A DNA stretch of 64,000 nucleotides from Comamonas sp. GB3 AK4-5. GTDB taxonomy: Bacteria > Pseudomonadota > Gammaproteobacteria > Burkholderiales > Burkholderiaceae_C. The stretch covers positions 3,658,001 through 3,722,000 of the forward strand of contig NZ_CP166730.1 in the NCBI RefSeq assembly GCF_041320665.1, in the 5' to 3' direction. Shown piece after piece: positions 16,164-24,535 of the stretch; within the stretch, counting starts at the first letter, position 1; the number at the start of each line of letters is the position of its first letter. A program made the position numbers and the translations under genes. The notes under the pieces were generated by a model that had not been told where the DNA came from, did not search any database, and was given only the letters and a program-made list of their open reading frames with translations.

Positions 16164-17441
16164 GTGCCCGCCGATACCCCCACCGCTGCCTCTTTGGCGC
16201 CCCCTGCCCCGCCGCGCCCTGATCCCAGCTTGCTGCTGTGGACCATGCTGCTGTCCCTGCTGTCGGCCTTTGCGCTGAGCCAGGCCTATCGCACCATCAC
16301 CGCCATCATCGCCACGGGGCTGATACAGGACTTTGGCATTTCCTCCCAGTCGCTGGGCGCATTTGCCGGACTTTTCGGCCTGTCCTTCGGCGTGGCCCAG
16401 TTGATGATGGGCATAGGCATGGACTTGTATGGCCTGCGCCGCACCGTGCTGCTGGCGTTTCCACTGGCCACCCTGGGTGCAGCGCTGTCGGCACTGGCGC
16501 CCAGCTACGGCTGGCTGATGCTGGCGCAGCTGCTGATTGGTGTGGGCTGCTCACCGGTGTTTCTGGCCAGCACGGTATTCATCTCGCGCCACTTTCCCAG
16601 CGAACGCTTTGCCTTCTTCTCGGGCATGGGCATGGGCGTGGGCGGCCTGGGCCTGCTGTTCACCGGCACGCCCCTGGCCTGGGTGGTGCAGCATTTCAGC
16701 TGGCGCACCGGCTTTGCCCTGCTGGCGGGCTTGTCGCTGCTGTCCTGGCTGTTGATTTTCTGGCGTGTGCACGAGCCGGCCCTGCCCCAGCATGCCCAGC
16801 AGCCGCGTGAAACCTGGCTCCAGGCCCTGGGCCGCTTTGCCGCACTGTTCAAGCTGCCGCATACCCTGGGCATTTTGATGCTGGGCATGTGCTGCTATGC
16901 GTCCTTTTTGTCGCTGCGCGGGCTGTGGCTGGGCCCGCTGCTGATCGATCGCTATCAGTTCTCCCTGGTGGAAAGCGGCAACGTGGCCCTGGTGGTGTCG
17001 CTGGTCTCGCTGTTCACCCCGGCCCTCTTCGGCCGCCTGGACCCTGGCCCCATTCGCCGCCGCCAGTGGCTCAACCATTTCTCGTTGCTGATGGCCTTGC
17101 TGTTTTTGCTCTTGGCCTTTTTGCACCATGCCGCCGCCAACATCGCGCTGATCTTGCTGATGGGCCTGGTTTCGGGCTATGGCATTTTGCAATATGCCGA
17201 TGTGCGCTCCTCCTACCCACCCGAGCTCACGGGCCGTGCGCTGTCGCTCTACACCATGGCCATGTTTCTGGGCGTGGCGCTGATGCAGTGGCTCACCGGC
17301 CTCGTGGCCGCCTGGGCCGAGGGCCGCGGCATAGAGCCTTATCAGGCGGTGATGGTCAGCATTGCCTGCATGCTGGCAGCGGCCTCCACCGCATTCCGCT
17401 GGCTGCCCAGCTCACCACTTTTGGCGCACAGCAAAACATGA
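16164..17441 (+). CDS. MFS transporter
   Basis: 425 residues, 12 predicted membrane spans with the family loop between spans 2 and 3 (GIGMDLYGLRR, the usual GxLxDRxGRR-like motif in degenerate form). The GTG start at 16164 follows CAGGAGA (about 16147-16153). A Pro/Ala-rich cytoplasmic N-terminus precedes span 1. Substrate unknown. It is followed after 79 bp by a VOC protein on the same strand, which hints at a shared resistance or catabolic role but no more. Confidence 0.88.
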   Translation: MPADTPTAASLAPPAPPRPDPSLLLWTMLLSLLSAFALSQAYRTITAIIATGLIQDFGISSQSLGAFAGLFGLSFGVAQLMMGIGMDLYGLRRTVLLAFPLATLGAALSALAPSYGWLMLAQLLIGVGCSPVFLASTVFISRHFPSERFAFFSGMGMGVGGLGLLFTGTPLAWVVQHFSWRTGFALLAGLSLLSWLLIFWRVHEPALPQHAQQPRETWLQALGRFAALFKLPHTLGILMLGMCCYASFLSLRGLWLGPLLIDRYQFSLVESGNVALVVSLVSLFTPALFGRLDPGPIRRRQWLNHFSLLMALLFLLLAFLHHAAANIALILLMGLVSGYGILQYADVRSSYPPELTGRALSLYTMAMFLGVALMQWLTGLVAAWAEGRGIEPYQAVMVSIACMLAAASTAFRWLPSSPLLAHSKT

Positions 17442-17520
17442 GACAGCCCTGCGGCACACTGCCTGCATAGACTGTGCATGCTGCAAAGCATGCAAACCAT
17501 TTTTACAAGGAGACCACCCC

Positions 17521-17904
17521 ATGTTCAGCCACATCATGGTTGGCACCAACAACCTGGATGCCGCCCACAACTTCTACAACAGCCTGCTGGGCACCCTGGG
17601 CGCCAAGCCCGGTTTTGTGGACCGCCACCGCATTTTCTGGCGCCATGCCGGCAATACCTTCAGCGTATCGGTGCCCATCAATGGTGAGCCGGCCAATGTG
17701 GGCAACGGCAGCACCTTTGGTTTTGCGACCGAGTCCATCGAGCAGGCCAATGCCGCCCATACGGCCGGCCTGGCCGCCGGTGGCGTGACCTGCGAAGACC
17801 CACCCGGCTGGCGCGGCGAAGGCAAGGGCGCCATGTACCTGGCCTATCTGCGCGACCCGGACGGCAACAAGATCTGTTTGGTGTATCGCCAGCCGAAAGC
17901 TTAA
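17521..17904 (+). CDS. VOC family protein (glyoxalase/dioxygenase superfamily)
   Basis: 127 residues, one vicinal-oxygen-chelate unit pair. It starts MFSHIMVGTNNLDAAHNFY, with the metal-ligand His4 and later the Glu/Tyr region in YLAYLRDPDGNKICLVYR. ATG 17521 follows AAGGAGAC at 17508; the frame upstream runs into the MFS gene and is not used. Members range from glyoxalase I to antibiotic-binding proteins; the length and the DPDGNKI ending fit the glyoxalase/bleomycin-resistance-like group. Activity not assignable. Confidence 0.88.
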   Translation: MFSHIMVGTNNLDAAHNFYNSLLGTLGAKPGFVDRHRIFWRHAGNTFSVSVPINGEPANVGNGSTFGFATESIEQANAAHTAGLAAGGVTCEDPPGWRGEGKGAMYLAYLRDPDGNKICLVYRQPKA

Positions 17905-18010
17905 GCCCCCCTGAGCCGCTGCGCGGCTTCCCCCCAGGGGGACGGCGGCCTCGCGGCGGGGCGGCCCTTGCTCGCTGCCTCTGTCCCCGGGCTGCGCCAG
18001 TTTTGCGGGC
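17905..18010 (+). repeat. Stop-proximal hairpin/terminator repeat, copy C
   Basis: Begins at the base after the VOC stop codon: CCCCCTG...CAGGGGG with an inner GCCGC-TGC-GCGGC hairpin, then GGGGCGGCCCTTGCTCGCTG and a short GCGCCAGTTTT tail. Likely terminator of the VOC transcript. Confidence 0.8.
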
Positions 18011-18107
18011 TTGGGGCCATGCACACAGGCCACTTCTGTGGTCTTTTCCTGGTGTTGCGCCGATGGGGGCACAAGCAGCTCTCTATTTCAAAGGAGCCCA
18101 GACGTAG

Positions 18108-18266
18108 AAAAGCCCGCAGCGAGATCCGGTGCGGGCTTGGGTATTGGACGATGACTCTTACGCGGTCACCGTTTTACGGCAGAACGTCTCTGCAGCTGTC
18201 ACTTGTATTTTTCTCGTCGGGTGCCCGACGTGCTGGCGTGAGATCAGCATTGTTTGCGCAAACAAC
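18108..18266 (-). ncRNA. Candidate stand-alone small RNA (~160 nt)
   Basis: The unit has its own promoter (18273-18301) and ends at an intrinsic terminator (stem GCCCGCA 18112-18118 / TGCGGGC 18130-18136, then U4 on the minus strand). The predicted start falls at the edge of the palindrome TTGTTTGCGCAAACAA (18250-18265), which would make a 5' hairpin. A second strong hairpin, CGTCGGG/CCCGACG (18215-18230), follows, and a small CCG-TAAAA-CGG loop lies further in. A 30-codon frame exists inside but has no ribosome site. I do not recognise it as 6S, SRP, tmRNA or RNase P RNA. Confidence 0.55.
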
Positions 18267-18272
18267 AGGCGG

Positions 18273-18301
18273 ATTATAACCTCACTGTATATTTTTTGCA
18301 A
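18273..18301 (-). promoter_or_regulatory. Near-consensus sigma-70 promoter of the small RNA
   Basis: TTGCAA (18301-18296), 17-bp spacer, perfect TATAAT (18278-18273) on the minus strand. It lies 55 bp beyond the stop codon of the Bug receptor gene. The palindrome starting at the expected transcription start could also act as an operator. Confidence 0.75.
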
Positions 18302-18355
18302 GTCATAGACTTTTAGGCTCTATACAAGCGACTGCTTTAGAGCGCGTTAACGCTC

Positions 18356-19333
18356 TCAGGCCTCGGCCTTGAAACCGGTGCTGCGCACCACGGGGCCCCA
18401 TTTCTCCAGATCGGCCTTGAGCAACTGGGCAAACTCCTCCTGGCTGCCCGTGGTCACGCCAAAGGCCATTTCGCCCAGGGCTTTTTGCACCACGTTCAGG
18501 TCAAAGCAGCGGTTGGCGGCAATGTGCAGGCGCTCAACCACCTCGGGCTTGGTGCCCTTGGGCGCCAGCAGGCCCACCCATTCCTGGGAGGTCATGTGCT
18601 TCATGCCCAGCTCGGCCAGGGTAGGTACCTTGGGCAGCTGGGGAATGCGCTGCGGGCTGGAGACGGCGAGGATGCGCAGCTTGGGGCTTTGGGCATGGGG
18701 CACGGCCTCGCTGACCACATTGCAGCTGGACGTCAGTTGCCCGCCCATCACGTCCTGCAGCGCCAGCGAGCCCCCTTTGTACGGCACATGCAGATAGTCC
18801 AGACCGATGCTGGCGGCATACATGGCCCCCAGAAAGTGCGGCGTGGTGCCGGCACCGGGCGAGCCGTAGCTGGCTTGCTGGGGATGGGCCTTGAGCCACG
18901 GGCCCAGCTGCTGCAGCGTGGTGACACTGGCCGGCACGGCCGGGCCGATGCTGATGCTGTAGGGCACGGCGCAGAGGTTGGACACCGGCACCAGATCGCG
19001 CAGCGGCTGGTAGCTGAGCTTGTCGTACACATGGGGGTAGATGGTGAGGATGGAGCCGGGTGTAACCAGCAACGTGCGCCCATCGGGGGCAGCGTTCTTC
19101 ACCACATCCACCGCAATGCGGCCGCCAGCGCCGGGGCGGTTGTCCACCACCACGGTGCTGCCCAGCTCCGCCTGCAGTTGCTGGGCCAGCTGGCGCGCCA
19201 CAAAGTCGGCAGCGCCCCCGGCGGCGAACCCCACCACCAGGCGCACCACGTTCTGCTGGGCCTGCGCCACAGCGCCCAGAGACAGGCCTACAGGCAGGGC
19301 CGTGGCGGCCAGAAATTGACGACGGGAAAGCAT
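18356..19333 (-). CDS. Tripartite tricarboxylate transporter substrate-binding protein (Bug/TctC family)
   Basis: 325 residues with an N-terminal export signal (MLSRRQFLAATALPVGLSLG, Tat-like twin Arg) followed by a periplasmic two-lobed receptor. Family blocks: LVVGFAAGGAADFVAR, VVVDNRPGAGGRIA, PDGRTLLV, YGSPGAGTTPHFLG and VPYKGG. No TctA/TctB membrane genes are adjacent, which is usual in Burkholderiales, where orphan Bug receptors are very numerous. Ligand unknown (often carboxylates). A hairpin AGAGCG/CGCTCT follows the stop. Confidence 0.93.
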   Translation of the reverse strand: MLSRRQFLAATALPVGLSLGAVAQAQQNVVRLVVGFAAGGAADFVARQLAQQLQAELGSTVVVDNRPGAGGRIAVDVVKNAAPDGRTLLVTPGSILTIYPHVYDKLSYQPLRDLVPVSNLCAVPYSISIGPAVPASVTTLQQLGPWLKAHPQQASYGSPGAGTTPHFLGAMYAASIGLDYLHVPYKGGSLALQDVMGGQLTSSCNVVSEAVPHAQSPKLRILAVSSPQRIPQLPKVPTLAELGMKHMTSQEWVGLLAPKGTKPEVVERLHIAANRCFDLNVVQKALGEMAFGVTTGSQEEFAQLLKADLEKWGPVVRSTGFKAEA

Positions 19334-19875
19334 GTGCGGGAATCCTTGGCGTTTTCAACAATCGATTCGCGGTGTGGAGATATTCACAACGCAGGGTTTG
19401 AAAATCAAAAATAAGGCCCCACAACGCAGGCAATCCGCTGATTTTGCTGGTGTTTTTCGGCGCAAAAGAACAAGCAACGCATTCAGGTTCTAGGTATATT
19501 CCATCTTGTTTCAATGCTATGAAAGTGATAGCCTTCATAGGTACGCAAAGGTGTTTATAAATCCACCCCAAATCTGCTTGAATATTGCAGTCAGACCCCA
19601 TGCTGCAGCGGATACCTGCAGCCACCGGCATCTGCAACCATCCTGATCCGAGGGCGGGCAGCGGGCCAAAGCCGGGCATTTTGCTCGGGTGCCATAGCCC
19701 GCCAAGCTAGCACCCCTCACCCATAAAAAACCTTTCTCAACCTTTATCTGCCAACATCAGAAGCTATCCAAAAGAGAGCTGTTTGCAATGCCGCACTGCA
19801 ACGCAAGCGACGGCGTTCCGGTCCATACTGCGCGGCTGGTGGCGCCATGGGGGTTCCCCACAACGAGGAGCAGAC
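19334..19875. other. Gene-free, locally AT-rich region
   Basis: 542 bp between the divergent Bug receptor and methyltransferase genes. It is visibly richer in A/T around 19380-19560 than the genes beside it, as expected for promoters. An AGCTAT-type repeat scrap (GAAGCTATCCAAAAGAG, 19751-19767) is present. Frames here look like chance. No RNA gene was recognised. Confidence 0.5.
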
Positions 19876-20487
19876 GTGCAATCGGCCCAGGGCGAATGGT
19901 TTGACGAGGCGTATTACCAGCGCTTTTATTTCGACAAGAAAACCAGCGTGATCGACCCCGCCCACGCGCAGCGCCTGGGTGCATTTGTCTGCGCGTATCT
20001 GGCTTATCTGCGCGTGCCCGTACACCGTGTGCTGGATATGGGCTGTGGCATTGGTTTGTGGCGCGAGGCCGTGGCCCAGCATTTTCCCGGCGCCCATTAC
20101 CAGGGCGTGGAATTCAGCGACTATCTGTGCCAGCGCTATGGCTGGGCACAAGGCTCGGTGGTGGACTGGCAGCCCGCAGACGGCCAGCCCTTCGACCTGG
20201 TGATCTGCCAAGGCGTGCTGCCCTATCTGAACCCGGCCGATCTGAAAAAAGCCCTGGCCAACCTGGGGCGTCTCACGCGTGGCGGCCTCTACATCGAAGC
20301 CGTGGCCCGCGAAGACTATGAGCGCGACATCATCGACGACCAGCTAACCGACCCGCGCCTGCACCGCCACCGCGCCGAGCTGTACCGGCGTGGCCTGTCC
20401 CCCCACTGCAAGGAGCTGGGCGGCGGCGTATGGCTGAGCCGCCGGGCCGATCTGCCGCTGTTCGAGCTGGAGTGCCTGGGGGGTTAG
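19876..20487 (+). CDS. Class I SAM-dependent methyltransferase
   Basis: 203 residues. SAM-binding motif I is VLDMGCGIGLWREAV (near residue 50), with QGVEFSDYLCQ as motif II and FDLVICQGVLPYL as the post-motif region. GTG 19876 has GAGGAG 5 nt upstream and is preferred over the in-frame ATG at 19783, which would add 31 residues unlike the family. Target molecule unknown. The TAG stop codon takes its last base from the inserted MITE (20487), so the original C-terminus may have been longer. Confidence 0.82.
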   Translation: MQSAQGEWFDEAYYQRFYFDKKTSVIDPAHAQRLGAFVCAYLAYLRVPVHRVLDMGCGIGLWREAVAQHFPGAHYQGVEFSDYLCQRYGWAQGSVVDWQPADGQPFDLVICQGVLPYLNPADLKKALANLGRLTRGGLYIEAVAREDYERDIIDDQLTDPRLHRHRAELYRRGLSPHCKELGGGVWLSRRADLPLFELECLGG

Positions 20488-20752
20488 AGCGTGTTCACGA
20501 TCTCCTCGCGACGCGCCAGTGTCTTTGCGGGATGGGATACAAGGCGCGATACCGCAGCAATAGCCGTGCTATTGCGAGGATTCGCAACACAGTAGACCGC
20601 CCGCAAAGGCACTGGCCCGAAGGGTTGGAGCGAAATCGGGCGATTTCTTCGCGCTGTGGCTTGCTTGCACCCTGGTGCAAGCTGCACTCCATCGCTTCGA
20701 ACTCATCCCGATTGCGCTTCAACGCGCCTGCGTAGAGATCGTGAACACGCTC
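20487..20752 (+). mobile_element. MITE, copy 1 (266 bp), IS5-type ends
   Basis: Perfect 18-bp inverted ends (GAGCGTGTTCACGATCTC at 20487-20504 and its complement at 20735-20752) flanked by a TTA duplication (20484-20486, 20753-20755). There is no coding capacity. Inside are hairpins GCAATAGC-CGT-GCTATTGC and CTTGCACC/GGTGCAAG. Copy 2 (31227-31492) has the same length, lies inverted, and differs at roughly 20 positions. The ends and TNA duplication match the IS at 30363-31204, the likely source of transposase. Confidence 0.9.
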
Positions 20753-20815
20753 TTAGGACCCAGCCTGCGCCCTACATTCGCGCTTTCGATTGCAAAAACA
20801 GAGGGAAATTCGCCC

Positions 20816-21586
20816 GTGCCCATCTCGACACGCCCCGCCATTTACACCGGCCTGCTGGCATGCACATTGCTGCTGACCGCCTGCAAGCAGTCTGCCGACA
20901 CCCCCGTCAGCGCCCCTGCCATCGCCGCTCCCGCTGACAGCGCCATCCCACCAGCCGCTGCAGCGGCCCGCGTGGTGGACCAGCTCTTTCTTGCAGACAC
21001 CATAGGCATGAACCTGGCCCAGGTGGACAAGCTGGTCGGCCCGGCCGTGCGCTCCGCGCTGCATCGCCACCAGTACCGCGTCGATGGTTGCGAGCTGACG
21101 CTACGCACCGATGAGGCCGACCAAACCGTGCAGGCCGTGGAAGTGGCCATCACGCCCAGTTGCCAGCTTTCGCTGCAGCCGCTGCTGAGGGACTATGCCG
21201 GCGAACCAGCGACGCAGCTGCAGGCACTGAACTTTGCCCGCTTTGCCGAGATGCTGTCCGGCGCCAGCTACTACGCCGACTGCCTGAGCATGTGTGGCAA
21301 TGCCGCCGACCCCGTGGTCACGCTGCATGCCGAAGACCCGCGCGCGCTGCACCTGCTGGAGTTCGCCATCGAAGTCCCGTTGGTGGGCGACGCAGCCCTG
21401 AGTGCAGCCGATCACTGGCGCAAGACCATGGAAACGGCCGAGTCCGAAACCTATGTGCTGGACAACCGCTTCAACTGCGAGCCCCAGCGCTTTGCACCGG
21501 TGGTAGCGCCGGCCTTTGCCCCCATCCAGCCCGCCGTCTTCATCTTTGGCCGCGACCTGGGCTACGGCAGCGACGACTGCTCCTGA
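20816..21586 (+). CDS. Putative lipoprotein of unknown function
   Basis: 256 residues. A signal peptide ending in a lipobox (LLACTLLLTAC, cysteine near residue 22) is followed by an Ala/Pro-rich linker and a ~190-residue domain I do not recognise. The domain has four or more cysteines (for example DCLSMCGNAAD) that could form disulfides in the periplasm. GTG 20816 is chosen because it places the signal peptide at the N-terminus and has GAGGGA upstream; the frame continues upstream only into the MITE. The MITE end lies 63 bp upstream and may have replaced the native promoter. Confidence 0.75.
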   Translation: MPISTRPAIYTGLLACTLLLTACKQSADTPVSAPAIAAPADSAIPPAAAAARVVDQLFLADTIGMNLAQVDKLVGPAVRSALHRHQYRVDGCELTLRTDEADQTVQAVEVAITPSCQLSLQPLLRDYAGEPATQLQALNFARFAEMLSGASYYADCLSMCGNAADPVVTLHAEDPRALHLLEFAIEVPLVGDAALSAADHWRKTMETAESETYVLDNRFNCEPQRFAPVVAPAFAPIQPAVFIFGRDLGYGSDDCS

Positions 21587-21616
21587 TGAGAAGGGGGGAC
21601 AGACCTGCCTGCCCCC

Positions 21617-22537
21617 ATGTCCATGCGCCGCGGTTTGCACGGCATTGCGAGGACAATCGCGGCCGTGCCTTTCTCGACCGCCTCCTCCGATATACCCACC
21701 GTCCCCGGCATCGCCACGCCAGCGGCCTTGCAGCCCCATGCGGTCTCCCGCCTGCGCAGCGCGCGCCTGGCGCGCAGCACCCGGCCGTTTCTGGCCCGAG
21801 GCGGTCCCAAGGGCGAGCGCTGCGAGGGCTGCCGGCTGCGCCCCAGCCACTGCATGTGCGCGCTGCGCCCCCATCTTCCCACCCAGGCCGGCTTTTGCCT
21901 GCTGATGCATGACGCCGAGCCGCTCAAGCCCAGCAACACCGGCTGGCTGATTGCCGATGTGGTGCAGACCACCCATGCCTTTGGCTGGAGCCGCACCGAG
22001 GTAGACCCCGGCCTGCTGGCCCTGCTGGCCGATCCGCAATGGCAGCCCTATGTGGTGTTTCCCAGCGAGTATGTGCAGCCGCCTGAGCGTGCGGTGCACA
22101 GCGTGCAGCCACCTTCGCGCGTAGACGGCGCTATGGATTTGCGCAGCAACGGCCAACCCACATACGTGCCAGAGGCCCAAAAGCCCTTGTTCATCTTGCT
22201 GGATGCCACCTGGTCCGAGGCACGCAAGATGTTCCGCAAAAGCCCCTATCTGGACCGTTTTCCGGTGCTGGGCCTGCAGCCCGAACAGATCAGCCACTAC
22301 CGGCTGCGCCGCTCCCAACGCGACGACCATTTCTGCACCAGCGAGGTGGCGGCCCTGTGCCTGGAGCTCAGCGGCCATCCACAAGACCTGCGTGCCGGCC
22401 AGGCCTTGGAGGCATATCTAGAGGTCTATACCCACCATTATTTGCAGGCCAAGCAGCAGCAGCCAGCCGACCGAAACAGCCCGGCACACACCCGGCTGCA
22501 ACACGCGGTGGCGGCCGCCTTCAACGCAAAGAAGTGA
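21617..22537 (+). CDS. DTW domain protein, probable tRNA-uridine aminocarboxypropyltransferase
   Basis: 306 residues. The DTW domain fills about 65-295: a cysteine-rich start CEGCRLRPSHCMCA, then LMHDAE, VFPS and the signature DATWSEARKMF. Characterised relatives (TapT/TuaA) place a 3-amino-3-carboxypropyl group from SAM on uridine 47 of tRNA. The first ~60 residues are an extension not usual in the family; a start further in is possible but no better ribosome site was seen. It begins 30 bp after the lipoprotein gene, so the two may be co-transcribed. Confidence 0.85.
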   Translation: MSMRRGLHGIARTIAAVPFSTASSDIPTVPGIATPAALQPHAVSRLRSARLARSTRPFLARGGPKGERCEGCRLRPSHCMCALRPHLPTQAGFCLLMHDAEPLKPSNTGWLIADVVQTTHAFGWSRTEVDPGLLALLADPQWQPYVVFPSEYVQPPERAVHSVQPPSRVDGAMDLRSNGQPTYVPEAQKPLFILLDATWSEARKMFRKSPYLDRFPVLGLQPEQISHYRLRRSQRDDHFCTSEVAALCLELSGHPQDLRAGQALEAYLEVYTHHYLQAKQQQPADRNSPAHTRLQHAVAAAFNAKK

Positions 22538-22946
22538 GCGCCTCACACGGCCTTCAGGCGGCCTGACCAGCGAAAGACAGGTTTACGTTTCGCTGTGGGA
22601 CAAGACGCAGGGACCGTAGAGGAGCGGAACCGCTCCCCCTCTGAAACCCGAGCGGGTGCATAACTTTCTGTCACGCTTCGTTTGTCACCCGTAGGGGCAT
22701 ATAGCGCTATTTGCGACCACGGCGCCACTAGAATCGCCCCAGACCCACGACTTCACGTGGGCCAGGCATACCGCTTGCGTATGCCTTGCAGCGCACCCTT
22801 TTGCGGCGCCCTGCCCCCTTGCGACTGCCATGCAGTCCCCCGATACGGCGATGCCCCAGGCATACGTCACCGCCATTGCAGATGATGTTCCTGCAATGCC
22901 TTGTTCACCGCCGCCAGGCCCGCCTGGCACCAGGAGGCCATGCGTC
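22538..22946. other. Gene-free region with consecutive hairpins
   Basis: 409 bp before the acyltransferase. Visible hairpins: GAGCGG-AA-CCGCTC (about 22622-22635), CCCACG/CGTGGG (22744-22749, 22756-22761) and GGCATAC/GTATGCC (22765-22771, 22779-22785). The last two are back to back and lie about 160 bp upstream of the start codon, so they may belong to a 5' leader. No known riboswitch motif was recognised. Confidence 0.45.
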
Positions 22947-24053
22947 TTGACTTCCCCCCCTATCAAGCTGCAATACAACCCGGCACTGGACGGCCTGCGC
23001 GCCGTGGCCATCTTGCTGGTCCTGCTCTCCCACGCCCATGCGCCCATGTTCGATGGCGCCTTCTTCGGCGTGGACCTGTTTTTTGTGCTCAGCGGCTACC
23101 TGATCACCACCTTGCTGCTCAAGGAAATGCAGGCCACGGGTCGCATCGATTTCTGGCAGTTCTACCGCCGCCGCTTTTACCGGTTGATGCCGCCTCTGGC
23201 CTTGTTTTTGCTGGCCTATGTGCTGCTGGCCCCCCATATCTGGCCCGACCTGGAAGATGTCAACAGCGACGCCCTGGTATCGCTGCTTTACCTGGCCGAT
23301 TACGGTATTGCCTTTTTCGACAGCCCGGACACGCTGCTGCACATGTGGTCGCTGTCGGTGGAGGAGCATTTCTACCTGATCTGGCCTGTGGTGCTGCTGT
23401 GGCTGGTACGCCGCAGCACACCAGCCACGCTGTGGCGCTCCATTGCCGGTATTTTTGTGCTGGGATGGGCCTGGCGTGTGCTGTCGGTGCTATGGGGCCA
23501 GGAGTTCTACGAGGTGTTCTTCCGCTTTGACACCCGCAGCACCGGCTTGCTGCTGGGCGCCTTGCTGGCCGCGCTGGTGGCCGATGGGCATCCGCTGCTG
23601 GCCCGCATGCAGCGGCATCTGCCGCGCCTGATGTGGATTCCGCTGGCCGTGCCGCTGCTGATGGTGTTTGAGTGGGGTGATATGGGCGCCCTGGTCTGGG
23701 GCCTCACCGTGGTGGAGCTGGCCGCGCTGGTGGTGCTGGTGGCCGTGCTGCCCGGCCAGGGCCTGGTGTACGAGATGCTGTCCGCGCCTTCGCTGGTCTA
23801 CATCGGCAAGCTGTCGTATGGCATTTATCTCTGGCATTACCCGGTGGTGCGCTGGCTACGGGCGGAATTTGCCTGGCCCGTGGCCGTGGTGCTGGGCTTT
23901 GTGATCTCCAGCGCGCTGGCGGCACTGTCCTTCTACACCATTGAGCGCTGGGCCATGCGCCGGCGCGATGTACGCCCCAAGGCGCCTGCACCACAGGCAG
24001 CTGGTGCTTCTGCCCTGCACAAGCCGTCCGCCACCGTGGCACGCAGCCGCTGA
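22947..24053 (+). CDS. Acyltransferase 3 family membrane protein (OafA/YrhL type)
   Basis: 368 residues with about 10 membrane spans. Family opening YNPALDGLRAVAILLVLLSHA, then FFGVDLFFVLSGYLIT, the FYRRRFYRLMPPL block with conserved Arg, and WSLSVEEHFYLIWP. Members O-acylate lipopolysaccharide, peptidoglycan or exopolysaccharide at the inner membrane. The C-terminal SGNH domain of some members is absent. TTG 22947 is preferred because AGGAGG lies at 22932-22937 (9-nt gap); the ATG at 22830 in the same frame would add 39 residues with no family match. Confidence 0.88.
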   Translation: MTSPPIKLQYNPALDGLRAVAILLVLLSHAHAPMFDGAFFGVDLFFVLSGYLITTLLLKEMQATGRIDFWQFYRRRFYRLMPPLALFLLAYVLLAPHIWPDLEDVNSDALVSLLYLADYGIAFFDSPDTLLHMWSLSVEEHFYLIWPVVLLWLVRRSTPATLWRSIAGIFVLGWAWRVLSVLWGQEFYEVFFRFDTRSTGLLLGALLAALVADGHPLLARMQRHLPRLMWIPLAVPLLMVFEWGDMGALVWGLTVVELAALVVLVAVLPGQGLVYEMLSAPSLVYIGKLSYGIYLWHYPVVRWLRAEFAWPVAVVLGFVISSALAALSFYTIERWAMRRRDVRPKAPAPQAAGASALHKPSATVARSR

Positions 24054-24064
24054 ACAACACCTGC

Positions 24065-24091
24065 AAAAACAGCCTGTGGGTACAGGCTGTT
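24065..24091 (-). terminator. Intrinsic terminator, DUF465 gene
   Basis: Stem AACAGCCTGT (24068-24077) / ACAGGCTGTT (24082-24091) with a run of five As on the plus strand, hence U5 for the minus-strand transcript. It may also stop the convergent acyltransferase message. Confidence 0.8.
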
Positions 24092-24132
24092 GGCTTGATC
24101 GGGGCGCGGCATCCGGCCGCGCACTACCGGTC

Positions 24133-24363
24133 TCAGGCGGAGGCTGTGCCGCCAGCTCCGTTCTTCAAAAAGGCGTAGAGCTTTTCCTTGATCAGCAGCT
24201 TTTCCTTTTTCAGCTTCTCGATCTCGCTGTGCAGACTGGGGGTGCGCCTGTCTTCCAGGTTTTTGATCTCATGGTCCAGGGCGTTGTGCTGGTCAAACAA
24301 CCGGCTGAAATGGCGGTCATTGGCGCGCAGTTCGGCGATACGTTCACGGTACTCAGGAAACAT
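24133..24363 (-). CDS. YdcH/DUF465 family small protein
   Basis: 76-residue, highly charged helical protein of the YdcH family: MFPEYRERIAELRANDRHFSRLFDQHNALDHEI, then a Lys/Glu-rich coiled-coil segment ending in EKLKKEKLLIKEKLYAFL. Function in bacteria is unsettled. ATG 24363 has AAGGAG upstream; the GTG at 24369 is an alternative. The gene has its own terminator. Confidence 0.88.
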   Translation of the reverse strand: MFPEYRERIAELRANDRHFSRLFDQHNALDHEIKNLEDRRTPSLHSEIEKLKKEKLLIKEKLYAFLKNGAGGTASA

Positions 24364-24535
24364 CCTCACTCCTTTGCTCGATCAGACTGGGGCACGCATG
24401 CCCAGGCCTGGTGCGGCCCGGGCATGTTTCATCATAACCACCTGTCCACCGCACACGGTGGGATGCCATAGCCGGCGGCGCGGAGATCCTCGGCCCACGG
24501 CCCCGGCCCTTCAACCCGCTGAAGACAGCCTGGAG

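Noticed and set aside
18150..18242. 30-codon open frame inside the candidate small RNA
   Set aside because: There is no ribosome site and no recognisable peptide; the frame is within chance expectation.
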